Part shown: piece after piece, positions 1 through 13,096 of the stretch
Numbering within the stretch: position 1 is the first letter of the stretch
How the letters are laid out: each line of letters starts with the position of its first letter
From: Lingula anatina
Lineage: Eukaryota > Brachiopoda > Lingulata > Lingulida > Lingulidae
DNA: 62,000 nt
Direction: 5' to 3'
Assembly: GCF_001039355.2 (NCBI RefSeq)
Contig: NW_019775491.1
Location: 1 to 62,000 of the forward strand
Made by a program: the position numbers and the translations under genes
The notes under the pieces: generated by a model
Database searches by the model: none
What the model was told of the DNA's origin: nothing
What the model saw: the letters and a program-made list of their open reading frames with translations, nothing else

Positions 1-3277
<3,277 letters not shown>

Positions 3278-3334
3278 AGAAATATAATTAAAATTTTGCC
3301 CTAAAATTCTTTGCATAATTACAAAAATACCGCA

Positions 3335-3340
3335 AATAAA
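3335..3340 (+). promoter_or_regulatory. Polyadenylation signal of the amylase gene
   Basis: AATAAA lies 58 bases after the amylase stop codon in an AT-rich stretch. Further AATAAA copies occur around 3431-3456, so the cleavage site may vary. Confidence 0.55.
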
Positions 3341-4143
3341 TTTAGTCAGTTAGCTTTATCTCGTTGCTTATTGAACTTTTTCAATACAGACAGAGACAAG
3401 TATGTAACTGTACCTCATTTTGGTGTCGTCAATAAAATCAATAGGATCAAATAAAATGCTAATTTCTTGCAATTCAAAATCTAAAGTTTTCAGCTGATCA
3501 GATTTACAGATATTACTTGATAAACATTCCCTTAACAGGGTTGCTTGGAAACGATTTTAGTGGCTGTTATAATCCAAAAACCATGCAGGACCTCGGAGCG
3601 TTTAACATCTATTTATCTCTTATCTTCAGTTTTCTATTTGAGGTGAGAAAGCAATCGGTATGGAACCTAACTTCTAACTGAATATGATTTTATCCCTGGG
3701 TGGCATGGAATACAACCCCGTGCCGTCTATGTGCTTTAAATATTTTGTCATGGAATTAAACCCCATTATTACAATTTTTCATTAAATAGAGGGATTATTT
3801 TTGCTTTATTAGTGATAAAAATCGGAACCAAGGCTTTTTAGACTTATCGCTGGCATGGATTTGAATTATTCAATAGTGTCATAAAAATGACGTTGAGGCG
3901 GTGTTTGTGGGTGTGTAGGTAAGGAGAGATATAAAATACGATTTTGCTATTTCTCCCAAATCAAAGGTTACTTCATCGGTAAAATTACATTTATGTAAAT
4001 GCCAGGGAATTCGGACTGAATATTCATCTATCCTCCAAAACATAAAGGCAGGTCTTAGAAGAATTGTGTAACTCTGACTGTTACATTTTGAGTGCACACA
4101 GCCCGTATTACAAAAACTGCAAAACAGCAAAGTATAGACTAAT
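3341..4143. other. Intergenic, nothing recognised up to the methyltransferase array
   Basis: AT-rich sequence without a convincing ORF. The last ~100 bases (about 4085-4143) resemble the 5' flank of the methyltransferase copies (cf. 4860-4931 and 7180-7260), so the duplicated unit includes upstream DNA. Confidence 0.5.
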
Positions 4144-4342
4144 ATGGCATTCACACTGTTCAGACTATATGAAGGTGCATGAAACACCCCTGTGTACGCT
4201 AAATTCCGGTCTGTATGGACAGCGGAGTTAGATAGAGTTTTAACATATCTCCAGGAGAGGTTGCCAGCACCATATGACCATGTCATAGATGTCGGTTGTG
4301 GTTCAGGTCAGTTCACACAGCTTCTGGACCCTCACTCAGTCT
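4144..4342 (+). pseudogene. Methyltransferase copy 0, truncated pseudogene
   Basis: The ATG at 4144 and the following ~200 bases are clearly homologous to the start of the intact gene at 4932, including the stretch for the glycine-rich SAM-binding loop (VIDVGCGSGQFTQ). The frame is broken almost at once: a TGA interrupts codon 13, where the intact gene reads through. Homology stops near 4342, where unrelated sequence with a transposase fragment begins. The 3' three quarters are missing. Confidence 0.85.
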
Positions 4343-4690
4343 TAAAGTTACATATGTAGCAGACGTAGATTTCCTGTAAAAGGGGAAAATCTACTTTTTT
4401 CTTACACGACTCAATAACGACAATGAATCACTCGATCAGCCAAAATTCGTTTAAAGGCCACTTTTTGTTGACTTAAGGATATCACCAGTGCTCTCCATCC
4501 TTCTGTAAACCTTGTATACGGGCTGACCAGACACACCATATCGGGCAGGTATCTGGGGAACATGAAAACCCTCCTCCCTCAATAAAATAATTTCTTTTCT
4601 TCCTTCATTTGTAAGCTCCCGTACCTTCACCATGGTAGAAAATTGACAGCCAGAAAGGCGTTACACATTCTTTTGCAACCTTTATAGTTC
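4343..4690 (-). mobile_element. Tc1/mariner-like transposase N-terminal fragment
   Basis: On the minus strand an ORF at 4451-4633 starts MVKVRELTNEGRKEIILL and continues with a helix-turn-helix pattern (an IPARYGVS-type recognition helix, then VYRRMESTGDI). This resembles the N-terminal paired-like DNA-binding domain of Tc1-like transposases, in wording from memory of the family. The DDE catalytic part is absent, so it is a dead remnant. It sits exactly where methyltransferase copy 0 is cut off. Confidence 0.55.
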
Positions 4691-4931
4691 ACATGGCTAA
4701 AATCTGTCAGACGAGCAATAAACTGCGAACAACTTTTTACGAACGTTTCGCCCATGTCACAAAGCGCCCTATTCACAGATATGGTGCAATTTATTTTCAC
4801 TCCCCTGTATTATTCAAAACACGTACGAATTTGTCCAAGTCTGTTTGTAACCAAAATCATTTTGTGTGCATATCCCATTATTAAACAGCAAGGTGCACAT
4901 GTAGATTCGTTTACTGATATAAATATATATA

Positions 4932-5762
4932 ATGGCATTCAGACTATTCGAGGGTGCAGAACATTCCTCTGTGTACGCTAAATTCCGGTCTGTATGGACA
5001 GCGGACATCACGGATAGGGTCTTAACATATCTTCAGGAGAGACATCCAGCACCATATGACCATGCCATAGATGTCGGTTGTGGCTCAGGTCAGTTCACAC
5101 AGCTTCTGGCCCCTCACTTTAAACAAGTGACGGGTATAGACATCAGCTCTAATCAGATTTCAGAAGCAATCAAAGGGAATCAGAGAAAGAATATCACATA
5201 CAAAACGGGTTCAGGCGAATGTTTTCCAATAGCTGACCAGTCTGTGGAGCTAGTTACCTGTGTTCAGGCCGCCCACTGGATTGATATGGACAAGTTCTAT
5301 GCTGAAGCTTACCGGGTGCTAAAATCGAACGGCTGCGTGGCACTGATTTCATATACCATACCAGAATTCGGCGCACATCCACCAGCAAAATTCTTGACAA
5401 AACTTCTTGGGAATTATTATGACAACCTTTGGCGAAAATCTTGCTGCGATGAAATGTTAAACAGGATAAAACATCTCTCCAACAGGTACCCGGATGAAAT
5501 ATTTGCCTGTAGACCGCCACTGAAAGATCATCTCAGGGACGACACAATGGCCATGGAACATGACATGACAGTGGAGGAAGTCGTTGGATATGCAAGTTCC
5601 AGCAGCAGTTATGTCAGATATGTTAAGAAATATTCCAGCAGTGACATATTGGAGACCTTGCAAAGAAACATGCTAAAAACGTTGGGACAGGATGCCACCT
5701 TAGATACTGTTCTACGTGTCACATTCCCAGTATTTATCTTATTCGGCAGAAAGCCTGGTTAA
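4932..5762 (+). CDS. Class I SAM-dependent methyltransferase, intact copy 1
   Basis: Intact intronless ORF of 276 aa, probably a cytosolic small-molecule methyltransferase of the Methyltransf_11 type (the group that includes trans-aconitate methyltransferase-like proteins). Motif I is IDVGCGSGQFTQLL at residues 46-59. The acidic residue expected to bind the SAM ribose is in TGIDIS (67-72). A motif like SVELVTCVQAAHWID (104-118) follows, and then the YRVLKSNGCVALIS strand. No signal peptide or membrane segment is seen. The start at 4932 is chosen because MxFRLFE/MxCRLFE is shared by all copies. The substrate is unknown. It is the first complete member of a tandem family and the one most distant from the 15351 copy in its C-terminal half. 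Confidence 0.9.
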   Translation: MAFRLFEGAEHSSVYAKFRSVWTADITDRVLTYLQERHPAPYDHAIDVGCGSGQFTQLLAPHFKQVTGIDISSNQISEAIKGNQRKNITYKTGSGECFPIADQSVELVTCVQAAHWIDMDKFYAEAYRVLKSNGCVALISYTIPEFGAHPPAKFLTKLLGNYYDNLWRKSCCDEMLNRIKHLSNRYPDEIFACRPPLKDHLRDDTMAMEHDMTVEEVVGYASSSSSYVRYVKKYSSSDILETLQRNMLKTLGQDATLDTVLRVTFPVFILFGRKPG

Positions 5763-7260
5763 ATTAAATCACCAATTAAACTTGTAATGCAATGACGTAA
5801 ATTTACCGATTTCCTTTGGCGAGATCATTGCCACACTTATTCCAATGTCTCCATATAACTACATGTATCAGACGTCGCAATTAAACTATTCTTATACCAC
5901 ATCCAAGCGATTCTTGTAACATGATCACCAATTTTGACGCACTTAACGATTTGTCAAAAGGCAATTATGGGAGAAAGGCAATCTTGGATCTCCATGGCAA
6001 ATGTGCAAGCTTGATACGTCATCATTTCTTGGAACTGGGCGTATGAATCAACATGGAACATTCGTGTAAAAGAGCTAGAAATCGGATATTTAATGTTTCA
6101 AAAGATACGGGCTAGTGCGTATTCCTCTTTCACTGTTTAATATATAAATCATTGTCACTCTCCAGACATGTACATGGAACAACATGTTTTAGAGAAAGAA
6201 GCATAACAGTCACTGACTGCCACAAAGTGATTTGCTGAGTGTGCAACTGAAATGTATACAATCTAACACAGCACTCGTGAATTTTAAACATGTTTTATTT
6301 GCTCTTTGAAACTTCACGTATATGCCCAGTATCATGGTCATTAATCTAGCCTATGTACTGAAAGACTTATAACAATAAACGCTGGCATGAATCTGAAGAA
6401 CTCAATGTTGTCATTAACTTGGCATTGAAACGGTTTTCCTAGGTGTTCAGGTAAAAGAGATCGAGATCCGAGGTACAGATTTTGAAATAACCCCGAAATT
6501 CCAATTATGACGTATAACCTAATACGTAAAATGACATTGGTGTAAATTAATGCAAAGGAATTTGCAAAGTGAGCAGTTAATATTTATCTATTATCAGAAA
6601 CAAAAAAGGTAGTACAAATGTAATTTATAGGGCACTCACACTGGGACTTTCGACCGCGGTCGAGGCCTGACTTCGGTCGTATCGGGGTTAACTTTTCTAA
6701 TGTTAACGGACGACGTAGGCCTACCCCTGATTGCGGTCTAAATAAACCCAGATCGGGAGCGGGTTAAATCAGAGTTAACTCCGAATCGCAGTCAAGGCCA
6801 GATGTTTACATATGCAACGCATGTGCACACTGTGGTAAGAAAAACTTTGAGTTCTCTCCCTACTCCACATAGCCTACTCCGCTCTAAGTCGGTGTACAAA
6901 GGTCTACAAATACAGCATGGGGAAAAAATGAACATCGTTTTCCTCGATCGTAAAAATTGCTGTCTGTTCCTTATCCTTGCCGCGCGAATTTGCTTCAGTT
7001 TTAATGTATTTTCTCTCATGGATATATTTCTTGACAAAATTAAATTAAACATTTTGAACAGCATTTCGATAATCTCCATTTGAACTCCCGCTATTTTGCG
7101 CAGATTCTAGTGAGAATAATAGAGCGCATGCTTAACAGGAAGTACGATTGCTGTCATACCCTGCCTGCTACCTTAACCGTTTTGTGTGCATTCAACCCGT
7201 ATCACAAAAAAATAGGAAAACAGCAAGGTGTAAGTGCAGACTCGATCGTTTGCCACAAAT
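5763..7260. other. Intergenic spacer between methyltransferase copies
   Basis: No convincing gene. Bases ~6628-6802 are distinctly GC-richer than the surroundings, with repeated CGGTCG/GGGTTAA words, and look like an inserted small element, although clear terminal repeats could not be matched. The last ~100 bases are homologous to the 5' flank of the methyltransferase genes. Confidence 0.45.
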
Positions 7261-7316
7261 ATGGCATTCAGGCTATTCCTGGATAGAGACAAAACACTCC
7301 TCTGTGTACGCTAACT
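7261..7316 (+). pseudogene. Vestigial methyltransferase start fragment
   Basis: The ATG at 7261 followed by codons for MAFRLF is homologous to the first ~18 codons of copy 1, then is broken (TAA at about 7312). It is joined to DNA that forms the 5' flank of the next copy, whose own ATG is 150 bases further on. It looks like the scar of an unequal exchange between tandem copies. Confidence 0.6.
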
Positions 7317-7410
7317 GTTACACCTTACAGAGGTTATATTTCTGCAAAATCTAGGTCACTGGTGTACATGTAGCAAATATCGAAATCTATAGAACGTGCA
7401 CGTTATTCGT

Positions 7411-8237
7411 ATGGCTTGCAGGTTATTCGAAAGTGCTGACCATACAGCTACCTACGCTAAATTCCGGTTTCTCTGGACAACAGGCATCACAGATAGGGTT
7501 TTAACATATCTCCAGGAGAGGTATCCAGCACCATATGACCATGCCATTGATGTCGGTTGTGGCTCAGGTCAGTTCACACAGCTTCTGGCCCCTCACTTTA
7601 AACAAGTGACAGGTATAGACATCAGCGCTAATCAGATATCAGAAGCAATCAAAGGGAATGACAGAAATAATATCACATACAAAATGGGTGCTGCCGAAAG
7701 TTTTCCAATCGCAGACGAGTCTGTGGAGCTAGTTACCTGTGTTCAGGCCGCCCACTTTATTGATATGGACAAGTTCTATGCTGAAGCTTACCGGGTGCTA
7801 AAACCGAATGGTTGCGTGGCACTGATTTCCTATACCGTACCCGAATTGGGCTCAAAACCACTGACCACTGGCCTTTGACAAAATCTATGGCGGAGTTTTA
7901 TGACAAACTGTCAGAGGCATCTTGTTGTGGCGAAACGATAAAGCATGTCTACAACAGGTACCCGAATGAAATATTTGCCTGTAGACCACCATTAAAAGAC
8001 CATCTCAGGGACGACACAATGGCCATGGTACATGATATGACGGTGAAGGAAGTCGTTGGATATGCAAGTTCCAGCGGCGGTTACGTCAAATATGTTAAGA
8101 AATATTCCAGCAGTGACATATTGGAGACCTTGCAGAGAAACATACAAAAAACATTGGGAGGGGATGCCTCCCAAGATACTGTTGTGCGTGTCACATTCCC
8201 AGTATTCATTTTATTTGGCAGAAAGCCTGGAAGTTAA
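7411..8237 (+). pseudogene. Methyltransferase copy 2, single frameshift
   Basis: Starts MACRLFESADHTATYAKF and keeps motif I (DVGCGSGQFTQLLAP) and the post-motif acidic residue. The frame runs open to a TGA at 7876-7878, about 155 codons in. The rest of the protein continues in another frame from about 7862 to the stop at 8235-8237. Comparison with copy 3 places the lesion in the short segment after the GSKPL codons, near 7857-7880. A single indel separates it from a full-length gene, so it is either a young pseudogene or an assembly/sequencing error. Confidence 0.8.
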
Positions 8238-8288
8238 AGGTATCCAATACTGGATTTTCCCTCAAATCACATTTCCTTGAAAAAAGTA

Positions 8289-8326
8289 ATTTTCGCCTAC
8301 TCACGAATCGGTGAGTAGGCGAAAAT
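8289..8326. repeat. Perfect 16-bp hairpin downstream of methyltransferase copy 2
   Basis: The arms ATTTTCGCCTACTCAC (8289-8304) and GTGAGTAGGCGAAAAT (8311-8326) are exact reverse complements around the 6-base loop GAATCG. Only the left half survives at the matching place after copy 3 (about 10048-10071). Confidence 0.9.
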
Positions 8327-8723
8327 TTGTAATGAAATAATTTAGTTCTAAATGATTGCATGGGCCGGTATTTAGTCCTCCATGTTTTCCTGTACGCTTC
8401 AGAAGCTTAGGATGTATATAACATAAAATAGGAACTTTTTCAAACGCTGATATTATATATTATTAATCGTCAGCCAGACTCGCGAGATGTCAAATACCTA
8501 CCGTCTGTATTGCCTACCATTACTTATAACATTAAATAAAGTCGGATACCAGATCGATTTTCTCTAACAATTCCTTGTGATCTTTCTAATCATTTTAAAT
8601 GAAAGCTCTGTAACGTCAAACTACAGAAATCATTTACATACAGAAACCGTTAACCAAATATTTATGGGGGCATACCAACTGTTATATTTATGTATATTAT
8701 ACTAGTCGCTGTAATNCAATCTG

Positions 8724-9010
8724 GGCCATATGTGGTCCATGTCTGGCCCTAATCTGGCCCATTTGAATATGATCTGGTCCACATCTGGCATGCCATACCT
8801 TTGCCAGATATTGCCAGATCTGGGCCGACATCTGGCCACATGAGCAAATATGGACTGGGCCAGATGTGGCAATGTCTGGGCCAGATCTGGCCCAAACATT
8901 GCCACATCTGGCCCACATGTGGCAAGCCATACGTGGGCCATACCTTTTGCCAGACGTTGCCAGACGTTGCCAGATCTGGGCCAGACGTGGGCCAGATCAC
9001 TGAGGCTGTC
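8724..9010. repeat. TGGCC/TGGGCCAGATC-rich degenerate minisatellite
   Basis: About 290 bases made of short degenerate units (~10-12 bases) built from ATCTGGCCCA and its reverse complement TGGGCCAGAT. Because the units occur in both orientations, the array is highly self-complementary. Long ORFs on both strands here (rich in W, P, G, Q) are by-products of the repeat. An N at 8716 sits at its left edge, as if the array hindered assembly. Confidence 0.85.
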
Positions 9011-9100
9011 TGGGTACCTAAACCGTTTTGTGTGCATTCAGCCCGTATCACAAAATAGCAAAACAGCAAGTGTAAGTGTAGACTCGTTTGCTATAGATAT

Positions 9101-9160
9101 GTCATTCAAGCTATTCGCGGATGCAAAATTTTCCACCGTGTACGCCAACTGTTACACCTT
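9101..9160 (+). pseudogene. Second vestigial methyltransferase start fragment
   Basis: The ATG at 9101 begins MSFKLFADAKFSTVYA, homologous to the first ~16 codons of copy 1, and then runs into the shared 5' flank (TGTTACACCTTACAGAGG) that precedes the start codons of the later copies. It parallels the fragment at 7261. Confidence 0.6.
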
Positions 9161-9241
9161 ACAGAGGTTATCTTTCTTCAAATCTAGGTCATTGGTGAAC
9201 ATAGCGAAAATCGGAATCTATAGAACGCGCACGTTATACGC

Positions 9242-9995
9242 ATGGCTTGCAGACCATACAGCCACCTACGCTAAATTCCGGTCTTTCTGGACAACGGACA
9301 TCACAGATAGGGTTTTAACATATCTCCAGGAGAGGTATCCAGCACCATATGACCATGCCATAGATGTCGGTTGTGGCTCAGGTCAGTTTACACAGCTTCT
9401 GGCCCCTCACTGTAAACAAGTGACGGGTATAGACATCAGCGCTAATCAGATTTCAGAAGCAATCAAAGGGAATGACAGAAAGAATATCACATACAAAGTG
9501 GGTGCTGCTGAATGTTTTCCAATAGCTGACCAGTCTGTGGAGCTAGTTACCTGTGTTCAGGCCGCCCACTTTATTGATATGGACAAATTCTGATTTCTTA
9601 TACCGTACCAGAATTGGGCTCAAAACCACTGGCAGAGCCCTTGACAAAATCTATGGAGGAGTTTTATGTCGGAGGCATCTTGTTGTGGCGAAACGATAAA
9701 GCATGTCTACAACAGGTACCCGAATGAAATATTTGCCTGTAGACCACCGTTGAAAGATCATCTCAGGGACGACACTATGGCAATGATACATGACATGACG
9801 GTGAAGGAAGTCGTTGGATATGCAAGTTCCAGCGGCGGTTACGTCAAATATGTTAAAAAATATTCCAGCAGTGACATATTGGAGACCTTGCAGAAAAACA
9901 TACTAAAAACATTGGGAGAGGATGCCACCCAAGATAGTGTTGTACGTGTCACATTCCCAGTATTCATTTTATTTGGCAGAAAGCCTGGAAGTTAA
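9242..9995 (+). pseudogene. Methyltransferase copy 3, multiply deleted
   Basis: Homologous to copies 2 and 5, but relative to them it has lost ~17 bases just after the ATG at 9242 (the RLFESA codons), ~47 bases at about 9592 (codons for the YAEAYRVLKPNG strand) and a few bases near 9668. Each changes the frame. Motif I is still intact (about 9360-9410), and the last ~108 codons, to the stop at 9993-9995, remain open. Confidence 0.85.
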
Positions 9996-10659
9996 AGGTA
10001 TCCAATACTGGATCTTCCTTCCAATCACATTGTCAATGAAAAAAGTAATGTTCGCCTACTCACGAATCGGTGATGGATTGGTTTGATGTTTGATACCATT
10101 TGTAATGAAATAATGTAGTTCTAAATGTTTGCATGGCCAGGCATTTAGTCCTCTATGTTTTCCTGTACGCTTCAGAAGCTTTACGGGTTGTATGTAACAC
10201 AATAAATACGATTTTGGGACTTTTTCAAACGCAGATATTATATATTATTATTAATCGTCAGCCAGACTCATGAGATTTCAAATACCTACCCTCTGTATTG
10301 CCTACCATCACTTAATATATACTTACTACTACCCATTGAAAAACATTTAGATACCGCCAGCATTATCTGTGTTCGATCCTATCTTGAAGAAATAAAATGT
10401 TTTATCGAGATTGTACAAAATGTTTCATTAAAAAATACTGCCATGAACAAATATATATTTATCTGCAGATCCAGTGTAGGAACAGACCAGGACACAGCCT
10501 GAGCATACGTTATGTGATTTGGTTTTGGTTATTATGTGTATTTAGTTTAAAATTCTGACAAGAAGTGAAATAATTTAACATTTTAAGTAAACACATAATG
10601 AAAGAAAAATCAACTAAATGCAGTTCAAATGTGGTGGTACGGATAAATGGTTAAAATAC

Positions 10660-10661
<2 letters not shown>

Positions 10662-10703
<42 letters not shown>
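10662..10703. repeat. (CA)n microsatellite
   Basis: About 21 CA units. The homologous position in unit B (13430-13447) has only about nine, showing length change after duplication. Confidence 0.95.
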
Positions 10704-10704
<1 letters not shown>

Positions 10705-10971
10705 GACAAACGAAGAATTACTCCAAATTGTACAAATTACCGGGGGACTTGTAAGTAGTACAATAAGGAAGAACCAAAGCACTTTTTAACTGACACTGAA
10801 TAAGAATTTTTAATGTTTCTCGTGCAGGGATTATTTGGAAATAAAGGTAAGTTGTTAAGGAGATTTCAAGGAAATTATGATTAGCGAAAAAATTAATTAG
10901 GTTGCAATATTGTCCAAGTAAAAGCGTATATACGCTATTACCTTGATAAGAAAGGCTCGGTTGTGTTCTTA

Positions 10972-11069
10972 CACCTGTGAATGTTCTTCAAACAAATCTA
11001 GGAGAGAGAAGAGGAGAGAGGGCTTTTCTGGACCGCGTCTGATTAGTCCTTAATGGACATTCACAGGTG
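10972..11069. repeat. Inverted repeat in unit A
   Basis: CACCTGTGAATGT (10972-10984) is the reverse complement of ACATTCACAGGTG (11057-11069). The ~70-base interior is purine-rich (GAGAGAGAAGAGGAGAGAG). Confidence 0.85.
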
Positions 11070-12666
11070 CAAGAGCCTCTCCAGTCCAGGCAGCATGTAC
11101 AGTTTAACAAAGGTTGCAACATAATTTATTTTTTCGCCATACATTTCTTTGTTCCAAAAAAGTCCAGGGAAAAATACTAGCCAAGAGCCAGATTAGAAGC
11201 TCATTCTGTTTAAAGGACAGTCATCGTTACCTAATAAAAGTAAGGTGCATTTTATATCCTGCATTATGCTGCCAATACCATTTTAACGGATTTGCGTTTG
11301 GAAGAAAGAAGGGACGCATATCTAATCAGCAAAATGCCTTTTAACATGTAGCGACATATTGAAGAGGGAGCTTGTGGATTCAGAAGAATGAACCAAAATT
11401 ACTTCACCTTACGTGGTAATAACAACATATGAATACGCATAACTTATAGATGTAATTTGTGTAAAACCAGATCGATCTCTTGGGACTCAATAACAATTAG
11501 GTGTCGATGTTTTACAAAAATCCCTTTCATAAAATATTTACGGTACAATGTAGCTATGAAAATGACTACAAAAAAGTATCATAAAATTTTCCTGTAAGGT
11601 GTGGCTCAGACCTTATCAGATATTTAAAAGAGATGTTCTGCTTTCTTGCGACGGTTATCTGCCAACTATGTCTTGAGTCACAGCCTAGAGGCAAAACATA
11701 ATTTATAAAATTGAAAGAGTCTAAAATACCAGTAAGTTCATCCATGTTTTTCTATTATCACTGTATTTAGCGCGCTTGTATGGCAGACGGTTAACATGTA
11801 ATGCTTTTAACCAGTTGTGATACCTCCCTAAATTAAAAAAAAAAAAGGGATTTAGAAAACCAAGTCAAAAGATTCGACTTGGAAACCGTTGGGGGGGGGG
11901 GGGTACATTCCACTTTTTATCACCCTGCCCCTTAATTGTCCAACAGTAAATAAAAGACGAATTTGAAGTCAATTTTTCCACAAAAGCCTACCAAATACTA
12001 CTGTATTGTTTCAAATACCAAATGACATCTTTTCATATTACTCGAAAAATGAAGGGATATTCCTGCTTGCTTTGTGTGCTGTATGTAAACAGGGTAGACA
12101 AGTTGGTCAAATTTACGCCCAAATTTTGAAGAAAGTGCAGTATAAAGTTCTTTCATGGATGATCGAGTGATTAATTCAGTTTACCAATTAGCATGTCGAC
12201 TTCATTTAATCGTATAAGAAACTAGTAGTAGTTACTGGTTATGCGTTACTGAGAATCCACGCACCACCAATGCTCGGTTCAAGCGTACCTTTAAGGTTTT
12301 ATGGCTTAAGGATGGTTCCCATTTGTCACTCTTATTATAGTTACTTTAAAATAAATGCAGTCTTTGTTTTTACGTTTATTTAATCACTGGCAAAATCATT
12401 AAATTGAAAACAATTTTCATCGAGATATTCTAGATTTCTATATTTTGAATGTCAGATAGATGACAGAAAGCAGTGGCACGCAAATACTCGACATAATGAT
12501 TTTGGGCCAAAGCAAAAATGACATGCAACCCATTTAGTGCCCTCTTACGGAGGACATACAGTGCACCGTGACAAAGTTACACCTTACAGAGGTTATCTTT
12601 CTTCAAATCTAGGTCATTGGTGAACATAGCGAAAATCGGAATCTATAGAACGCGCACGTTATACGC

Positions 12667-12952
12667 ATGGCTTGCAGGTTATTCGAAAGTGCTGACCATA
12701 CAGCCACCTACGCTAAATTCCGGTCTTTCTGGACAACGGACATCACAGATAGGGTTTTAACATATCTCCAGGAGAGGTATCCAGCACCATATGACCATGC
12801 CATAGATGTCGGTTGTGGCTCAGGTCAGTTTACACAGCTTCTGGCCCCTCAATTTAAACAAGTGACGGGTATAGACATCAGCGCTAATCAGGTTTCAGAA
12901 GCAATCAAAGGGAATGACAGAAAGAATATCACATACAAAGTGGGTGCTGCTG
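12667..12952 (+). pseudogene. Methyltransferase copy 4, cut by an assembly gap
   Basis: Starts MACRLFESADHTATYAKF and is open through motif I to the codons KNITYKVGAA. At 12953 there is an N, and the sequence beyond it is unrelated (the ORF ends by chance at 12999). No inactivating change is seen before the N, so this may be a complete gene in the animal or the collapsed start of another copy, rather than a true pseudogene. Confidence 0.75.
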
Positions 12953-13096
12953 NACTGACATCGAATAGATTATCAAAAGTTATTAAAACACGATTTTAAT
13001 CCTTATTTTCATTTATCAGTCTGCAAAATAGAAAAAAACTGATGAAAAATGATTTGGAAAAAAATATTCCATATTAAATGTCAAGTCTGTATATAC

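Larger units (their letters stand above)
10316..12952 (+). repeat. Tandem segmental duplication, unit A
   Basis: The block from the TACTTACTACTACCC motif near 10319 to the methyltransferase fragment ending at 12952 recurs, with small indels, at 13097-15640. Shared landmarks are the CA microsatellite, the CACCTGTGAATGT inverted repeat, a G-tract, the 5' flank of the gene and the gene start. The unit is ~2.6-2.8 kb. Unit A ends at an N (12953), so the right end is truncated by the assembly. No other gene is visible in it. Confidence 0.9.

Noticed and set aside
8724-9010. CRISPR-like array
   Set aside because: Units are ~11 bases, degenerate, in both orientations and without spacers, in an animal genome.
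8697-9069. Long ORFs rich in Trp, Gly, Pro and Gln on both strands
   Set aside because: Produced by the TGGCC minisatellite, which lacks stops in several frames; no start context or domain.
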